Shown here piece by piece: positions 1 to 9,092 of a stretch of DNA of 59,572 nucleotides. This DNA comes from Ruminiclostridium sufflavum DSM 19573 (GTDB taxonomy: Bacteria; Bacillota; Clostridia; Acetivibrionales; DSM-1351): assembly GCF_003208175.1 (NCBI RefSeq), contig NZ_QKMR01000026.1, positions 5,467-65,038 of the forward strand, written 5' to 3'. The number at the start of each line of letters is the position of its first letter. Positions within the stretch are counted from its first letter, which is position 1. Below the pieces are notes generated by a model that did no database searches, was not told the DNA's origin, and saw nothing but the letters and a program-made list of their open reading frames with translations. A program made the translations under genes and the position numbers.

Positions 1-600
1 CCTGCTGGTGCTACCGGCCCTGCTGGTGCTACCGGCCCTGTTGGCGCTACTGGTGCTGTTGGTGCTACTGGTGCTGTGGGTGATCCTGGTGAAGGTGCCA
101 TTATTCCCTTTGCATCCGGCACACCTGTTACCTTAACCACCGTAATCGGAGGATTGCTTAATACCTCCAGCGCTGTTGGCTTTGGAAGTAATCTTCCTGG
201 GATCTCCGCTGCCAGCGGAACAATCAATTTGCTTGGGCTGACGAACTTTGCATTCTCCATGCCCAGAAATGGAATTATTACTTCTCTGGCCGGCTATTTA
301 AGCATCAGCGCAGCAATCAGTCTGCTTGGCTCGACTGTAACGGTATCCGCACAGCTTTTCCAATCCACCACACCTAACAATACCTTTGTTGCGGTGCCAG
401 GTGCAGTGGTAACGCTGTCGCCTGCCCTTACAGGAGCAATTGCCATCGGCAATATAAGCAGCGGTATCACTACTGGTCTGAACATTCCCGTCACACAAGG
501 AACCAGATTACTTCTGATCTTCTCCTCACATGTCACGGGTGGTCTTGATCTGGCATCCTCCATTGCTGGTTATGTAAGTGCCGGTATTGGCATTTCCTAA
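1..600 (+). CDS. Collagen-like exosporium-type glycoprotein, 3' part
   Basis: The frame is open from the left edge to TAA at 598-600, so the N-terminus lies outside the window. The first ~32 residues are Gly-X-Y triplets ([18 protein letters not shown] twice, GDPGEG), the collagen-like repeat of spore-surface proteins such as BclA. The remaining ~165 residues form a non-repetitive, Gly/Ser/Ala/Ile-rich C-terminal domain with no cysteine; in BclA-like proteins this domain trimerises and is displayed outermost. The Thr in each GAT triplet is the type of residue that carries O-glycans in such proteins. The adjacent sugar-nucleotide and glycosyltransferase genes fit that role, but the link is inference. 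An internal GTG at 76 is not a credible start, because the repeat continues upstream of it in frame. Confidence 0.85.
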   Translation, partial: PAGATGPAGATGPVGATGAVGATGAVGDPGEGAIIPFASGTPVTLTTVIGGLLNTSSAVGFGSNLPGISAASGTINLLGLTNFAFSMPRNGIITSLAGYLSISAAISLLGSTVTVSAQLFQSTTPNNTFVAVPGAVVTLSPALTGAIAIGNISSGITTGLNIPVTQGTRLLLIFSSHVTGGLDLASSIAGYVSAGIGIS

Positions 601-1082
601 AAGGAAATGCCCCAATACTGCCTCATGTATTTAAGCATTTTCAGAGTAACCGCTCTGCTTTGAAAAACCTTGGTATGTAAAAGCAGAGTCGTCACTCTGG
701 CTATATTTTGATAATAAAATATCATGCCGATGGTTTAATCCATTGATTAACTCTAAGGTGGCAGATCTCAAAAGATAAAGATAGAAGTAATTGTGTGGCT
801 GAATTCAACTGCACAATTACTTCTTTTTTAATAAAAGAGAATCTTGTATAAGAGCTATCACTGTCAACCGATAGGTTTTTTAAAGATAAAGTCTCCTTGC
901 AGTAAATAACAGTACGAGCTCAAGCTGTGTGTAAAACCAGCCAGACACAAGCTCAGCATAAAAAATCGAGATTTTATTGGCAAGGTTTTAAACTATGACA
1001 AACCCTTTGTAACTTCTTCTCAATATTTTGAATATACTATTTGGGGTATATTAATTAAAATTATATGGAGGAGATTAATAAT
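601..1082. other. Intergenic region, no gene seen
   Basis: This stretch of 482 bases separates the collagen-like gene from the glycosyltransferase. It contains one strong terminator hairpin (783-829). The AT-rich segment from about 1015 to 1065 is where the promoter of the next gene should lie, but I see no convincing -35/-10 pair. No small ORF with a ribosome binding site was found. Confidence 0.5.
783..829 (+). terminator. Rho-independent terminator
   Basis: A 13-bp perfect stem (AGAAGTAATTGTG at 783-795, complement at 812-824) is followed by a T run. It lies ~180 nt after the collagen-like gene stop. Confidence 0.85.
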
Positions 1083-2177
1083 ATGGTTACTATAAGCCTT
1101 TGCATGATTGTAAAGAACGAAGAGGAAACTCTGGCCAGATGTCTGGATACAGTAAAAGAATTTGTCGATGAAATTAACATTGTTGATACAGGCTCAACCG
1201 ATAAAACAATTGATATCGCTCGTCAATATACAGAACGTGTCTTCAATTATGAATGGACTAATAACTTCTCGGCAGCCAGAAATGAGTCTTTCAAATATGC
1301 TACAAAGGATTACATTCTATATCTGGATGCAGATGATGTTATACTAGAAGGAGATCAGGTAAAATTTAAAGAACTTAAAGAAACTCTTGACCCCTCTGTG
1401 GACTCTGTTTCAATGTATTATGATGCGGGAACAGACGAGTTTGGAAATGTTACTCTCAGATATAGGCGCAACAGGCTTCTGAAAAGAGAAAAAAATTTTC
1501 AATGGTATGGTGATTGTCATAACTACATAAATGTACGCGGAAAAATTATCAACTCAGACATCTCCATTACCCATAAAAAAATTCGTCATGCAGTTGGCCG
1601 TACAGTTTCGGTTTTTGAACAAAAAATTGAAAGAGGAGATATCTTCTCCCCCAGAGACTACTTTTACTATGGAAATGAATTAAGAGAAAACGGGCGCCAC
1701 GAGGAAGCGATAAAAAGCTATGATAACTGTATTGCAATGAAGGAAGGCTGGGTGGAGGATAAAATATTTGCTTGCATACATAAGGGAGACTGCTACCGTA
1801 CTTTAAATGACCCGAATAATGAGCTCACTTCACTGTTTGAATCATTTAAATATGCTCCTCCAAGAGCAGAAGCCTGCTGCCGTATCGGATATATTTTTCA
1901 ACGAAAGCAGGAATTTAAAACAGCCTCGTATTGGTATGAGCAGGCTGCTGTTCAGATTCCCGATCCTGATAGATGGAGCTTTATTTATACTGCATACTAT
2001 ACGTGGTATCCTCATTTACAACTTTGCGTCTGCTACTATAGAATGGGCGAATATCAAAAATCCTATGAGCATAATGAAGAAGCAGCTAGATATCGCCCTA
2101 CTGATCCAAGTATTGTATCAAACAAAAAGTTGTTTGAACGCTTGAAGTCTACTGATACTACGCTACAGCAAGGCTAG
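1083..2177 (+). CDS. Family 2 glycosyltransferase with TPR tail
   Basis: The 364-residue protein starts at ATG 1083, which has GGAGGAG just upstream; the in-frame ATG at 1065 precedes that site and lacks its own. The N-terminal GT-A domain shows the opening SLCMIVKNEE, VDTGSTDKT and the metal/nucleotide-binding DADD at residues 82-85. From about residue 195 the chain becomes a TPR-like helical repeat region (FYYGNELRENGRHEEAI and later units). This GT2-TPR architecture is common in firmicute spore-surface and glycoprotein loci, where it adds sugars to proteins. The sugar and acceptor cannot be read from sequence. It lies between the collagen-like gene and the GDP-fucose genes, so surface glycoprotein modification is likely. 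Confidence 0.85.
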   Translation: MVTISLCMIVKNEEETLARCLDTVKEFVDEINIVDTGSTDKTIDIARQYTERVFNYEWTNNFSAARNESFKYATKDYILYLDADDVILEGDQVKFKELKETLDPSVDSVSMYYDAGTDEFGNVTLRYRRNRLLKREKNFQWYGDCHNYINVRGKIINSDISITHKKIRHAVGRTVSVFEQKIERGDIFSPRDYFYYGNELRENGRHEEAIKSYDNCIAMKEGWVEDKIFACIHKGDCYRTLNDPNNELTSLFESFKYAPPRAEACCRIGYIFQRKQEFKTASYWYEQAAVQIPDPDRWSFIYTAYYTWYPHLQLCVCYYRMGEYQKSYEHNEEAARYRPTDPSIVSNKKLFERLKSTDTTLQQG

Positions 2178-2315
2178 GCTATAGCCTTTTGTGATGAACA
2201 CCAGCCGGTAGATTTTGTCTCCTTCCAGTTCCATAATGGTAATTGTAAACATATTATGTTATCAGAGACCTGCTGCTGAAAACATAAAATATTACGCTGT
2301 GAAGGAGTTTTATTC

Positions 2316-3344
2316 ATGAAAAAAGCTTTAATTACAGGAATTACCGGTCAAGACGGTTCGTATCTCTCAGAATTTTTATTAAATAAAGGTTATGAAGTAC
2401 ATGGTATAGTCAGGCGGAGCAGTTCAATAAACACTACCAGAATAGATCATCTGATAGATGCTGATGGAAACGGAAAATCAAACCTGATTTTACATTTTGG
2501 TGACTTATCGGACTCAGCAAATCTAAGTAAATTAATATATAAAATTGAGCCTGCAGAAGTATACAATCTTGGAGCTCAAAGCCATGTGAAAGTATCCTTT
2601 GATGTACCGGAATTTACCTCTGATGTAAATGCACTGGGAACATTACGCCTCTTAGAGTGCATAAAAGAAGCCGCAGCCAATATTAAATTTTATCAGGCAT
2701 CTTCAAGTGAATTATTTGGCAAGGTTCAAGAAATACCGCAAAATGAGAAAACTCCTTTTTATCCAAGAAGTCCTTATGGGGCGGCCAAACTGTATGCATA
2801 CTGGATAACGGTTAATTACAGAGAGGCTTACGATTTATTTGCCTGCAATGGGATTCTATTTAATCATGAATCCCCAAGGAGAGGTGAAAACTTCGTTACA
2901 AGAAAAATAACAAAGGGAATAGCTAACATTATAAATGGGAAACAAGACAAACTATATTTAGGAAACATTGATGCAAAAAGAGATTGGGGCTTCGCGGGAG
3001 ATTATGTCGAAGCTATGTGGCTGATTCTACAGCAGCAAAGCCCTGATGACTACGTAATTGCAACTGGAGAAACCCATACAGTACGGGAATTCTGTGAAAT
3101 TGCTTTTAAAAATGTGGGTATTACTTTGAAATGGGAAGGCTCAGGTGAAAAGGAAAAAGGGATTGACAGTGCTAATGGAAGAGAGCTTATAAATATCAGC
3201 AGCAAATTTTTCAGACCCGCAGAGGTTGATTTATTGCTGGGGGACCCGACAAAAGCAAAAACGAACCTGAGCTGGAAGCAAAAGGTATCCTTTGAGCAAT
3301 TGGTTAAAATGATGGTAGACAGTGATGTATATGGTATTACTTAA
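2316..3344 (+). CDS. gmd: GDP-mannose 4,6-dehydratase
   Basis: The 342-residue cytoplasmic SDR enzyme converts GDP-D-mannose to GDP-4-keto-6-deoxymannose. The Rossmann motif TGITGQDG is at residues 7-14. The [12 protein letters not shown] segment, the catalytic SSSELFG and Y154-x-x-x-K158 (YGAAK), and the family signature [16 protein letters not shown] are all present. Length is near the family norm (about 340-370). A GAAGGAG site precedes the ATG. It is followed after 41 nt by GDP-fucose synthase, and manC on the other strand supplies the substrate precursor. No residue expected for activity appears to be missing. Confidence 0.96.
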   Translation: MKKALITGITGQDGSYLSEFLLNKGYEVHGIVRRSSSINTTRIDHLIDADGNGKSNLILHFGDLSDSANLSKLIYKIEPAEVYNLGAQSHVKVSFDVPEFTSDVNALGTLRLLECIKEAAANIKFYQASSSELFGKVQEIPQNEKTPFYPRSPYGAAKLYAYWITVNYREAYDLFACNGILFNHESPRRGENFVTRKITKGIANIINGKQDKLYLGNIDAKRDWGFAGDYVEAMWLILQQQSPDDYVIATGETHTVREFCEIAFKNVGITLKWEGSGEKEKGIDSANGRELINISSKFFRPAEVDLLLGDPTKAKTNLSWKQKVSFEQLVKMMVDSDVYGIT

Positions 3345-3385
3345 AATATGTAAAACATACGTTATTGTCAGGGGGAGGCAAGTAT

Positions 3386-4318
3386 ATGGAGAAAGAAAGC
3401 AGAATATTTGTTGCCGGTCATAATGGAATGGTGGGCTCTGCAATAGTGAGAAGCCTTGAACGTAATGGATATTATAATTTAATATTAAGATCACATGCTG
3501 AACTTGATTTGACAAATCAGGAGGCTACAGAAAATTTTTTTAAAGAACAAAACCCCGATTACGTTTTTCTGGCTGCCGCTAAAGTTGGGGGAATACATGC
3601 AAATAACTCATATCCTGCTGATTTTATAATGGAAAACATGCTAATAGAATGCAACATAATAAAAAGTTCTTACAAGAACGGTGTTAAAAAGCTATTATTT
3701 CTGGGCAGCTCCTGCATTTATCCTAAAACCTGCCCACAGCCTATTAAAGAGGAATACCTTCTCACAGGTTCACTAGAGCCCACTAATGAGGCCTATGCTC
3801 TTGCTAAAATATCAGGTTTTAAAATGTGCCAGGCATATAATAAGCAATATGGAACAAAATACATTTGTGCAATGCCCGCAAGCCTTTATGGTATTAAAGA
3901 TACATTTGACATATATAACTCACATGTAATCCCCTCCATGATTATTAAGATACACAGAGCAAAGCTGGATAACAGTCCCTTTGTTGAATTATGGGGAACA
4001 GGAACACCCTTGAGAGAATTTCTGTATGTAGATGATTTGGCTGACGCCTGCTTCTGTCTGATGCAGACCTATGAGGGAAATGACTTTGTTAATATAGGCT
4101 CAGAAAGTGAAATCAGTATAAACGAACTGGCTATAACGATAAAAAAAGTAATAGGCTATAACGGCGATATTCTATTCGACACAAGTAAACCTGACGGTAC
4201 TCCAAGAAGAGTATTACATAACTCCAAAATAAAGGAAACCGGATGGAGGCCGAAAATTAATATAGAGGAAGGTATTAAGCGGGAATATCAATACTATCTT
4301 GACTACATTCTATCTTAG
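3386..4318 (+). CDS. fcl: GDP-L-fucose synthase (epimerase/reductase)
   Basis: The 310-residue SDR enzyme performs the 3,5-epimerisation and NADPH-dependent 4-reduction that turn the Gmd product into GDP-L-fucose. The start is ATG 3386, behind GGGGGAGG; the upstream in-frame TTG at 3365 precedes that site. VAGHNGMVGSAI is the dinucleotide-binding loop, LGSSCIYPK the active-site strand, and Y137-x-x-x-K141 (YALAK) the catalytic pair. It is the second gene of a gmd-fcl pair and ends just before a terminator shared with the convergent aminotransferase. Confidence 0.96.
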   Translation: MEKESRIFVAGHNGMVGSAIVRSLERNGYYNLILRSHAELDLTNQEATENFFKEQNPDYVFLAAAKVGGIHANNSYPADFIMENMLIECNIIKSSYKNGVKKLLFLGSSCIYPKTCPQPIKEEYLLTGSLEPTNEAYALAKISGFKMCQAYNKQYGTKYICAMPASLYGIKDTFDIYNSHVIPSMIIKIHRAKLDNSPFVELWGTGTPLREFLYVDDLADACFCLMQTYEGNDFVNIGSESEISINELAITIKKVIGYNGDILFDTSKPDGTPRRVLHNSKIKETGWRPKINIEEGIKREYQYYLDYILS

Positions 4319-4336
4319 CATTTCCTTACAGTTTAT

Positions 4337-4376
4337 TAAAAAAGAGGATGTCCTTTATAAGACACCTCTTTTTTAA
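4337..4376. terminator. Bidirectional terminator between fcl and aminotransferase gene
   Basis: Arms TAAAAAAGAGGATGTC and GACACCTCTTTTTTA flank an 8-nt loop, with A and T runs on the two sides. The hairpin therefore works for both convergent genes. Confidence 0.85.
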
Positions 4377-4399
4377 TATCAAGGTATCTCAAAAATGAT

Positions 4400-5542
4400 T
4401 TATACTCTATGCCGGCCTGTAAGGCTATAAGCTATAGTGCCGGTAATTTTTTCAGCATCTTCCTCTGTTATATAAGGATGCATAGGCAAGGATAATACTA
4501 TATCGCACAATTCATTCGCAACCGCATAATCAACATCCTTTGAAATCAAATGTGAAAAGGCCTGCTGCTTATGCATCGGCTTAATATAATAAATAGCACT
4601 GGGAATACTGTTTTCTTTCAGCTTAGCTTGCAGCAGTATTCTCTCTTCCATGCTTTCAAGCTTAATTGTATATTGTGCAAAGCTGGACTCATAGCCTGAT
4701 GGAATAACCGGAGTGGAAACAATATTTCTAAGCCTCTCATTATATATCCTGTAAATTCTATTTACTGCGTCAAGCTCATATTCTTTGAACGCCATAAGCT
4801 TAACGTTTAAAACTGCGGCTTGAATTGTATCAAGTCTTGAATTAGCTCCTATTCTTACATTGTCATATTTATTGCTCCCTTTTCCATGAACCTTAAGAGA
4901 ATTTATAATTTGAGCAAGAAAATCATCATTTGTAAATATTGCTCCTCCGTCTCCATAGCAGCCTAACGGTTTCGCCGGGAAAAAAGAAGTGGTGGCTGCA
5001 TCACCGAACCCACATGCCTTTTTCCCGTTTATACTTCCGCCAAATCCTTGAGCACCGTCTTCTAAAACCAAAAGATTATATTTTTTTGCAATACGGGAAA
5101 TCTCCGTATGAGCTGCAGGTAACCCAAACATATCCACAGGGATAACAGCCTTAGGCATTAACCTTCCTTCCCTGAGTGTACATAAAATCGCAGCCTCAAG
5201 CTTATCTGCGTCCATATTGAAGGTTTCTTTATCTACATCAACAAATATAGGAACAGCATTTCTAAAAGAAACCACCTCTCCCGTTGAAAAAAATGTAAAA
5301 TCAGGTACAAAGACTGCATCCCCTTCTTTAATATCCCATGCCATCAACACCAAAGACATTGCTTCTGTTCCGTTAGCACAGGAAATACAGTGCTTCACTC
5401 CTACATATTCTGCCAGACTCTTTTCAAGAGTATTTACTTCCTCTCCTCCAATAAAATTTGCATTTTCCAAGACCTTATTTACGGCAGAATCTATTTCCTT
5501 TTTATATCTTATGTATTGTGCCCTTAAATCTCTCATTTCCAT
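4400..5542 (-). CDS. DegT/DnrJ/EryC1-family sugar aminotransferase
   Basis: The 380-residue PLP enzyme of the sugar aminotransferase family transfers an amino group, usually from glutamate, to a keto-sugar nucleotide. Visible family features are the N-terminal MRDLRAQY, the cofactor-pocket CANGTEAMSLVL, LEDGAQGFGG, and the Schiff-base lysine in FFPAKPLG (about K191). The start chosen is ATG 5542, 7 nt after a GGGGG site; an ATG at 5560 has no site and 5536 is a possible alternative. Two genes upstream on the same strand encode a Gfo/Idh dehydrogenase and a hexapeptide acetyltransferase. That trio is the WlbA/WlbB/WlbC (WbpB/D/E) logic for a 3-acetamido sugar. The substrate is inferred, not proven. 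Confidence 0.88.
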   Translation of the reverse strand: MEMRDLRAQYIRYKKEIDSAVNKVLENANFIGGEEVNTLEKSLAEYVGVKHCISCANGTEAMSLVLMAWDIKEGDAVFVPDFTFFSTGEVVSFRNAVPIFVDVDKETFNMDADKLEAAILCTLREGRLMPKAVIPVDMFGLPAAHTEISRIAKKYNLLVLEDGAQGFGGSINGKKACGFGDAATTSFFPAKPLGCYGDGGAIFTNDDFLAQIINSLKVHGKGSNKYDNVRIGANSRLDTIQAAVLNVKLMAFKEYELDAVNRIYRIYNERLRNIVSTPVIPSGYESSFAQYTIKLESMEERILLQAKLKENSIPSAIYYIKPMHKQQAFSHLISKDVDYAVANELCDIVLSLPMHPYITEEDAEKITGTIAYSLTGRHRV

Positions 5543-5569
5543 TGCAATTCCCCCCGTCATTGCTTAAAT

Positions 5570-6145
5570 TCAATCCCGAGCTATTTCCTGAAGTTCCTTG
5601 TTCACCAATTCGTACATTCTTCCGCATACTCTGCAATTAAACCCATCCTTCAGCCGTATTCCGCATTCACAAACCCAACCGGCCTGCTTTGCCGGTACTC
5701 CCATTATAAGGGCATAGTCGCACACATCCTTCGTTACAACCGTCCCGGCAGCTATCATAGACCATTTGCCCAAGGTATGCCCGCAAACAATCGTTGCATT
5801 TGCACCTATGGAAGCCCCATATTTTACAAGAGTCTTTTTGTAGCCGGACACTCCCTTGGGATATTTGCTTCTTGGTGTCAGATCATTTGTAAAAACCATC
5901 GAAGGCCCGCAGAACACATAGTCTTCCAATTCCACGCCCTCATATACGGAAACATTATTTTGTATTTTTACATTATTACCAATCTTTACATTGCTTGAAA
6001 TATTGACATTTTGACCTATAATACACATTTTCCCGATGTGCGCATCCCTTTGTATATGGCTGAAATGCCATATCTTAGTGCCATCACCTATAGTTACATT
6101 CTCGTCAACAAAACTGCTTTCATGAATAAAGTAGCTCATATTCAA
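5570..6145 (-). CDS. Left-handed beta-helix sugar N-acetyltransferase (WlbB/WbpD-like)
   Basis: The 191-residue protein is built almost entirely of hexapeptide repeats (VTIGDGTKIW, VKIGNNVKIQ, ASIGANATIV), which form the trimeric acetyl-CoA-dependent acyltransferase fold. The C-terminal ~35 residues carry CECGIRL and CRVCGRMY, a CxC...CxxC zinc-ribbon-like tail seen in some WlbB relatives. Family members acetylate the 3-amino group of UDP-linked sugars. The gene overlaps the upstream dehydrogenase stop by 4 nt (ATGA), so the two are translationally coupled. The aminotransferase starts 27 nt further on. Confidence 0.9.
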   Translation of the reverse strand: MNMSYFIHESSFVDENVTIGDGTKIWHFSHIQRDAHIGKMCIIGQNVNISSNVKIGNNVKIQNNVSVYEGVELEDYVFCGPSMVFTNDLTPRSKYPKGVSGYKKTLVKYGASIGANATIVCGHTLGKWSMIAAGTVVTKDVCDYALIMGVPAKQAGWVCECGIRLKDGFNCRVCGRMYELVNKELQEIARD

Positions 6146-7212
6146 AACCTGCCTTTAAAATCTATAGTACTGCACTCATATAAAGGGAGTTTTACACGGT
6201 TTCCTTCAGCTGCTGATTTATATACAGCAAGTACAAGTTCTAAAGATTTCCTTCCATCTTTAGCTGTAATATATGGCTCTCTGCCAATTTTAACAGCATC
6301 AATCATATCCGAATAAAGTGGTGTATGTCCAAATCCGTACACATTTTCAGGATTCTCTCTATATTTTGCCTTGATATCCTTAAAGTCATCAAGCCCATCC
6401 GCAAATTGCCATTCTTCAATAACATTTACTGACTTCCCGCCTGCCTTTACTGTACCCTTTTCTCCAAATATATACAGAGTTTCCTCCAGATTATTAGGAT
6501 ATATATTGGTAGTACCTTCAACTATGCCATAGCTGCCATTGGAAAATTTAATTATTGCTATTCCTAAATCCTCCGCATCAATATAGCTATGTAATAATTT
6601 ATCGGTCATTCCTGCAACCTCAGTTATTTCGTTTCCCATCATCCAGCACAGGAGATCAATATTGTGAATGCATTGGTTCATAAGTGCTCCCCCATCCTGC
6701 TCCCACGTTCCTCTCCAAGGCGCCTGCTTGTAGTATTCCATGCCCCTGTTCCAGCGGATATGTGCAGTTCCGTATAGCAATTTCCCAAAACGTCCCCTTT
6801 CGATTGCCTCCCGAATTTTTTGTATAGACTTATTGAACCTGTTCTGAAAGCAGACACATACCCTGACCCCCATTTTCTCCGACTTTTCTATAATAGCATC
6901 CGCATCGGCAAGAGAAAGCGCCATCGGCTTCTCAATAATTATATTGCAGCCTGCTTCAATGCAAGCAAGTGCAATCTTGGCATGCTTGCCGCTTTCAGTG
7001 GCAATTGCCGCTAATTCAGGTTTTTCTTTTGAGAGCATTTCATTATAATCGGTATATTTGTGGATTTGTTTATTAATATTAAATTTTGATATTAAATTGT
7101 CAATGTTCTTTTGTTCAATATCACATAATGCAATAATTTCAAGATTATTTTCAACAGCCGCCGTTATATGATTCGGTGATATACGGCCGCAACCGATTAA
7201 AGCATATCTCAT
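6142..7212 (-). CDS. Gfo/Idh/MocA-family sugar-nucleotide dehydrogenase
   Basis: The 356-residue NAD(P)-dependent oxidoreductase has the N-terminal Rossmann loop ALIGCGRISPNH, the family signature EKPMALSLADADA with its catalytic lysine, and a C-terminal GFO/IDH domain (NQCIHNIDLLCWMMG). AAGGGG precedes the ATG. As first gene of a three-gene set with an acetyltransferase and an aminotransferase, it most likely oxidises C3 of a UDP-sugar, as WlbA/WbpB does. No UDP-GlcNAc 6-dehydrogenase is in the window, so whether the substrate is a uronic acid cannot be said. Confidence 0.88.
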   Translation of the reverse strand: MRYALIGCGRISPNHITAAVENNLEIIALCDIEQKNIDNLISKFNINKQIHKYTDYNEMLSKEKPELAAIATESGKHAKIALACIEAGCNIIIEKPMALSLADADAIIEKSEKMGVRVCVCFQNRFNKSIQKIREAIERGRFGKLLYGTAHIRWNRGMEYYKQAPWRGTWEQDGGALMNQCIHNIDLLCWMMGNEITEVAGMTDKLLHSYIDAEDLGIAIIKFSNGSYGIVEGTTNIYPNNLEETLYIFGEKGTVKAGGKSVNVIEEWQFADGLDDFKDIKAKYRENPENVYGFGHTPLYSDMIDAVKIGREPYITAKDGRKSLELVLAVYKSAAEGNRVKLPLYECSTIDFKGRF

Positions 7213-7293
7213 TTTTCTACCCCTTCAGCCATAGTCTATTTTAGCATCATTACATTATATGATTTCATTTATTTATATGTTTCAGCTTATTAA

Positions 7294-7340
7294 AAAATAA
7301 AAAAGAGATAGTCTTTTTAGGACTGTCTCTTTTTTATTTT
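7294..7340 (-). terminator. Terminator after the DivIVA-like gene
   Basis: Two 20-nt arms (7294-7313 and 7321-7340) pair with one wobble. The core is AAAGAGATAGTC/GACTGTCTCTTT, flanked by A and T runs on both sides. It lies 15 nt past the minus-strand stop. Confidence 0.85.
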
Positions 7341-7354
7341 TAAGTATTTATCTC

Positions 7355-7807
7355 TCATTCCGGAGACATCTGTTTCAGAATTTTTAATTGTGCCTGCAGC
7401 ATTAATTCTGACTTTGATTTATATGATATCAATTCGGATTTTAGCTCTTCACATCTGGTTTTGCATTTGGCTACCTCCTGATGTGCCTCATCCGTAAGTT
7501 TTTTAGCATTCGCCTCTGCTTCCTCAGTGATCAGTCTGGCCTTTTCACATGCATTCGCCTTAACCTGCTCGCTTGTATGCTGCGCGACAAGGATTGAATG
7601 CTGAAGAGCTTCTTCAAGAAGCTTGTAATGGTTAATGGCCTCATTTAAAGAGGCTACCTTACCTTTTAGCTCCTCATTATCCATCAATTGTCTGTTGTAG
7701 TCTTCATTAATCAATGCAAGCAGGTTATCCACCTGCCTTTTGCAATAACCATTAATTACTGATTTTTTGAGACATATGCCTCTTAACTCCTCAGGGGTAT
7801 AATTCAT
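7355..7807 (-). CDS. DivIVA-domain coiled-coil protein
   Basis: The 150-residue protein has an N-terminal DivIVA/GpsB-like segment (TPEELRGICLKKSVINGYCK, then QVDNLLALINEDY). This is the motif that binds curved membrane in DivIVA, GpsB and SepIVA. The rest is predicted continuous coiled coil, rich in Ala, Glu and Lys, to about residue 140. It is shorter than DivIVA proper and longer than GpsB. GGAGTGG precedes the ATG. Its place between glycan genes and the DNRLRE gene suggests a scaffold for envelope or spore-surface assembly, but that is inference. It is monocistronic, with a terminator directly after it. Confidence 0.8.
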   Translation of the reverse strand: MNYTPEELRGICLKKSVINGYCKRQVDNLLALINEDYNRQLMDNEELKGKVASLNEAINHYKLLEEALQHSILVAQHTSEQVKANACEKARLITEEAEANAKKLTDEAHQEVAKCKTRCEELKSELISYKSKSELMLQAQLKILKQMSPE

Positions 7808-7932
7808 TTTTGTCCACTCCTAGATTAGCTTTCATATTTAATATATATTCCATGGAATGAAATATATTCGAAATTTGAGTTGATATACGTAAAGACTGCA
7901 ATATAAAAGACCCCTTATGCGAAATTTTTGCT

Positions 7933-8973
7933 TTAAGCCTGTGATACAAAGTCAATACTCAGCACCGTATGCTGTCCCTCTGTCTTAGACTTATAAAATA
8001 AGCGGGTATATGGCGCATAATAATATGGTATAAATATTTCCAACCCCTGAGGAATAGGATCATAGTTTTGCCTGAGAAAATTCACGCCATCCGAGCTTAC
8101 TTCTATTCCTACCTCAGCCAGATTCTCAGTTAAATTGTTTACAAAAAAACTTACATGTGTTTTTTCAGAGGTATCTTTTATTGCCGTGGTCTGATATTCA
8201 TCACTTGTAGTTACCTCTTCATGCTCTGTATCTCCGTCCTGCTCTATAGCTTGCTCTGCAATTTCTTCAGAGTTATTTCCAGCAGCTTGCTCGGGTACTG
8301 TATCTGTATCTCCTTCTGCTTCTAAAGCTTGACTTTTATCCGCATCCTTTTGTTCAATAGACTTCTCAGTGCTTACAGCCTTTTGGGAAACCGTATTTGC
8401 CTTTCCTTGCTGCTTTAAGACGTATTCCTCCAAGGGAAGAGGCTCATACTGAATTACAAAAACAGGCTTGAAGGTTTGCTTGTCAATAAGCTTTTCGTCA
8501 CAGCTGACAAACCGCTTACTGTTGTCAATACTTACTTCATCTGCTTTAAGTTCTAAACCGTTGTTGGGGTATCCCCGGTTAACCCATCTCTCAACAAAGT
8601 CTGTAATAACGAAGCTATAATACCCTTCAATAGATAAGCTGGTTGCTGCCCCTCTTATGTTATTGCTTACCGAAGGCTGATTATTCCATGTTACCTTAGA
8701 AACCTCCCAGCTGTCTGTAATAGCATAAGGTGTTATTGTTTCTTCCAGCTCCATCTCGCTTGGATCATAATCAAGATAAATATTAAGGTTTGAGGAAATA
8801 ATTTTAGAACCTTGTGGTATGAAGCTTAAATCGCATTTAAGTAAAGACCGCTGGATTGTATCATCTTCTTTTTTCCCAACCCATATGACATTAGACTTGC
8901 TAAAGTTTTTATCCGGCCGTGATGAATCAATGTATACATCATCAAAAATTTGGACAAGAGTAATAATTGACAT
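7933..8973 (-). CDS. DNRLRE-domain protein with acidic linker
   Basis: The 346-residue protein has no signal peptide. Residues ~1-165 form a DNRLRE-type beta-sandwich (DVYIDSSRPDKNFSKSN, TPYAITDSWEVSKVTWNNQP, FVERWVNRGYPNNGLELKA), the domain common in clostridial surface and spore-coat proteins. Residues ~185-265 are a low-complexity linker rich in Glu, Asp, Ala and Gln. The last ~75 residues form a separate small beta domain (SFFVNNLTENLAEVGIEVSS ... FIPYYYAPYTRLFYKS). AAGGAG precedes the ATG. Lack of a secretion signal is usual for coat proteins deposited by the mother cell. I cannot assign a biochemical activity. Confidence 0.75.
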   Translation of the reverse strand: MSIITLVQIFDDVYIDSSRPDKNFSKSNVIWVGKKEDDTIQRSLLKCDLSFIPQGSKIISSNLNIYLDYDPSEMELEETITPYAITDSWEVSKVTWNNQPSVSNNIRGAATSLSIEGYYSFVITDFVERWVNRGYPNNGLELKADEVSIDNSKRFVSCDEKLIDKQTFKPVFVIQYEPLPLEEYVLKQQGKANTVSQKAVSTEKSIEQKDADKSQALEAEGDTDTVPEQAAGNNSEEIAEQAIEQDGDTEHEEVTTSDEYQTTAIKDTSEKTHVSFFVNNLTENLAEVGIEVSSDGVNFLRQNYDPIPQGLEIFIPYYYAPYTRLFYKSKTEGQHTVLSIDFVSQA

Positions 8974-9092
8974 TGATAAATCTCCTTTCGCGCTGCTTAA
9001 AATTAGATATACTTCATAGTATGCTTTATAGTTACAGTGTGTTAGCTCTGAAAAATATTTTTATATATAAAAATATTTTATAGCAACAAACC

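Noticed and set aside
1-75. Tandem DNA repeat or CRISPR array
   Set aside because: The periodicity is 18-nt coding repeats of collagen-like triplets, in frame with the downstream protein.
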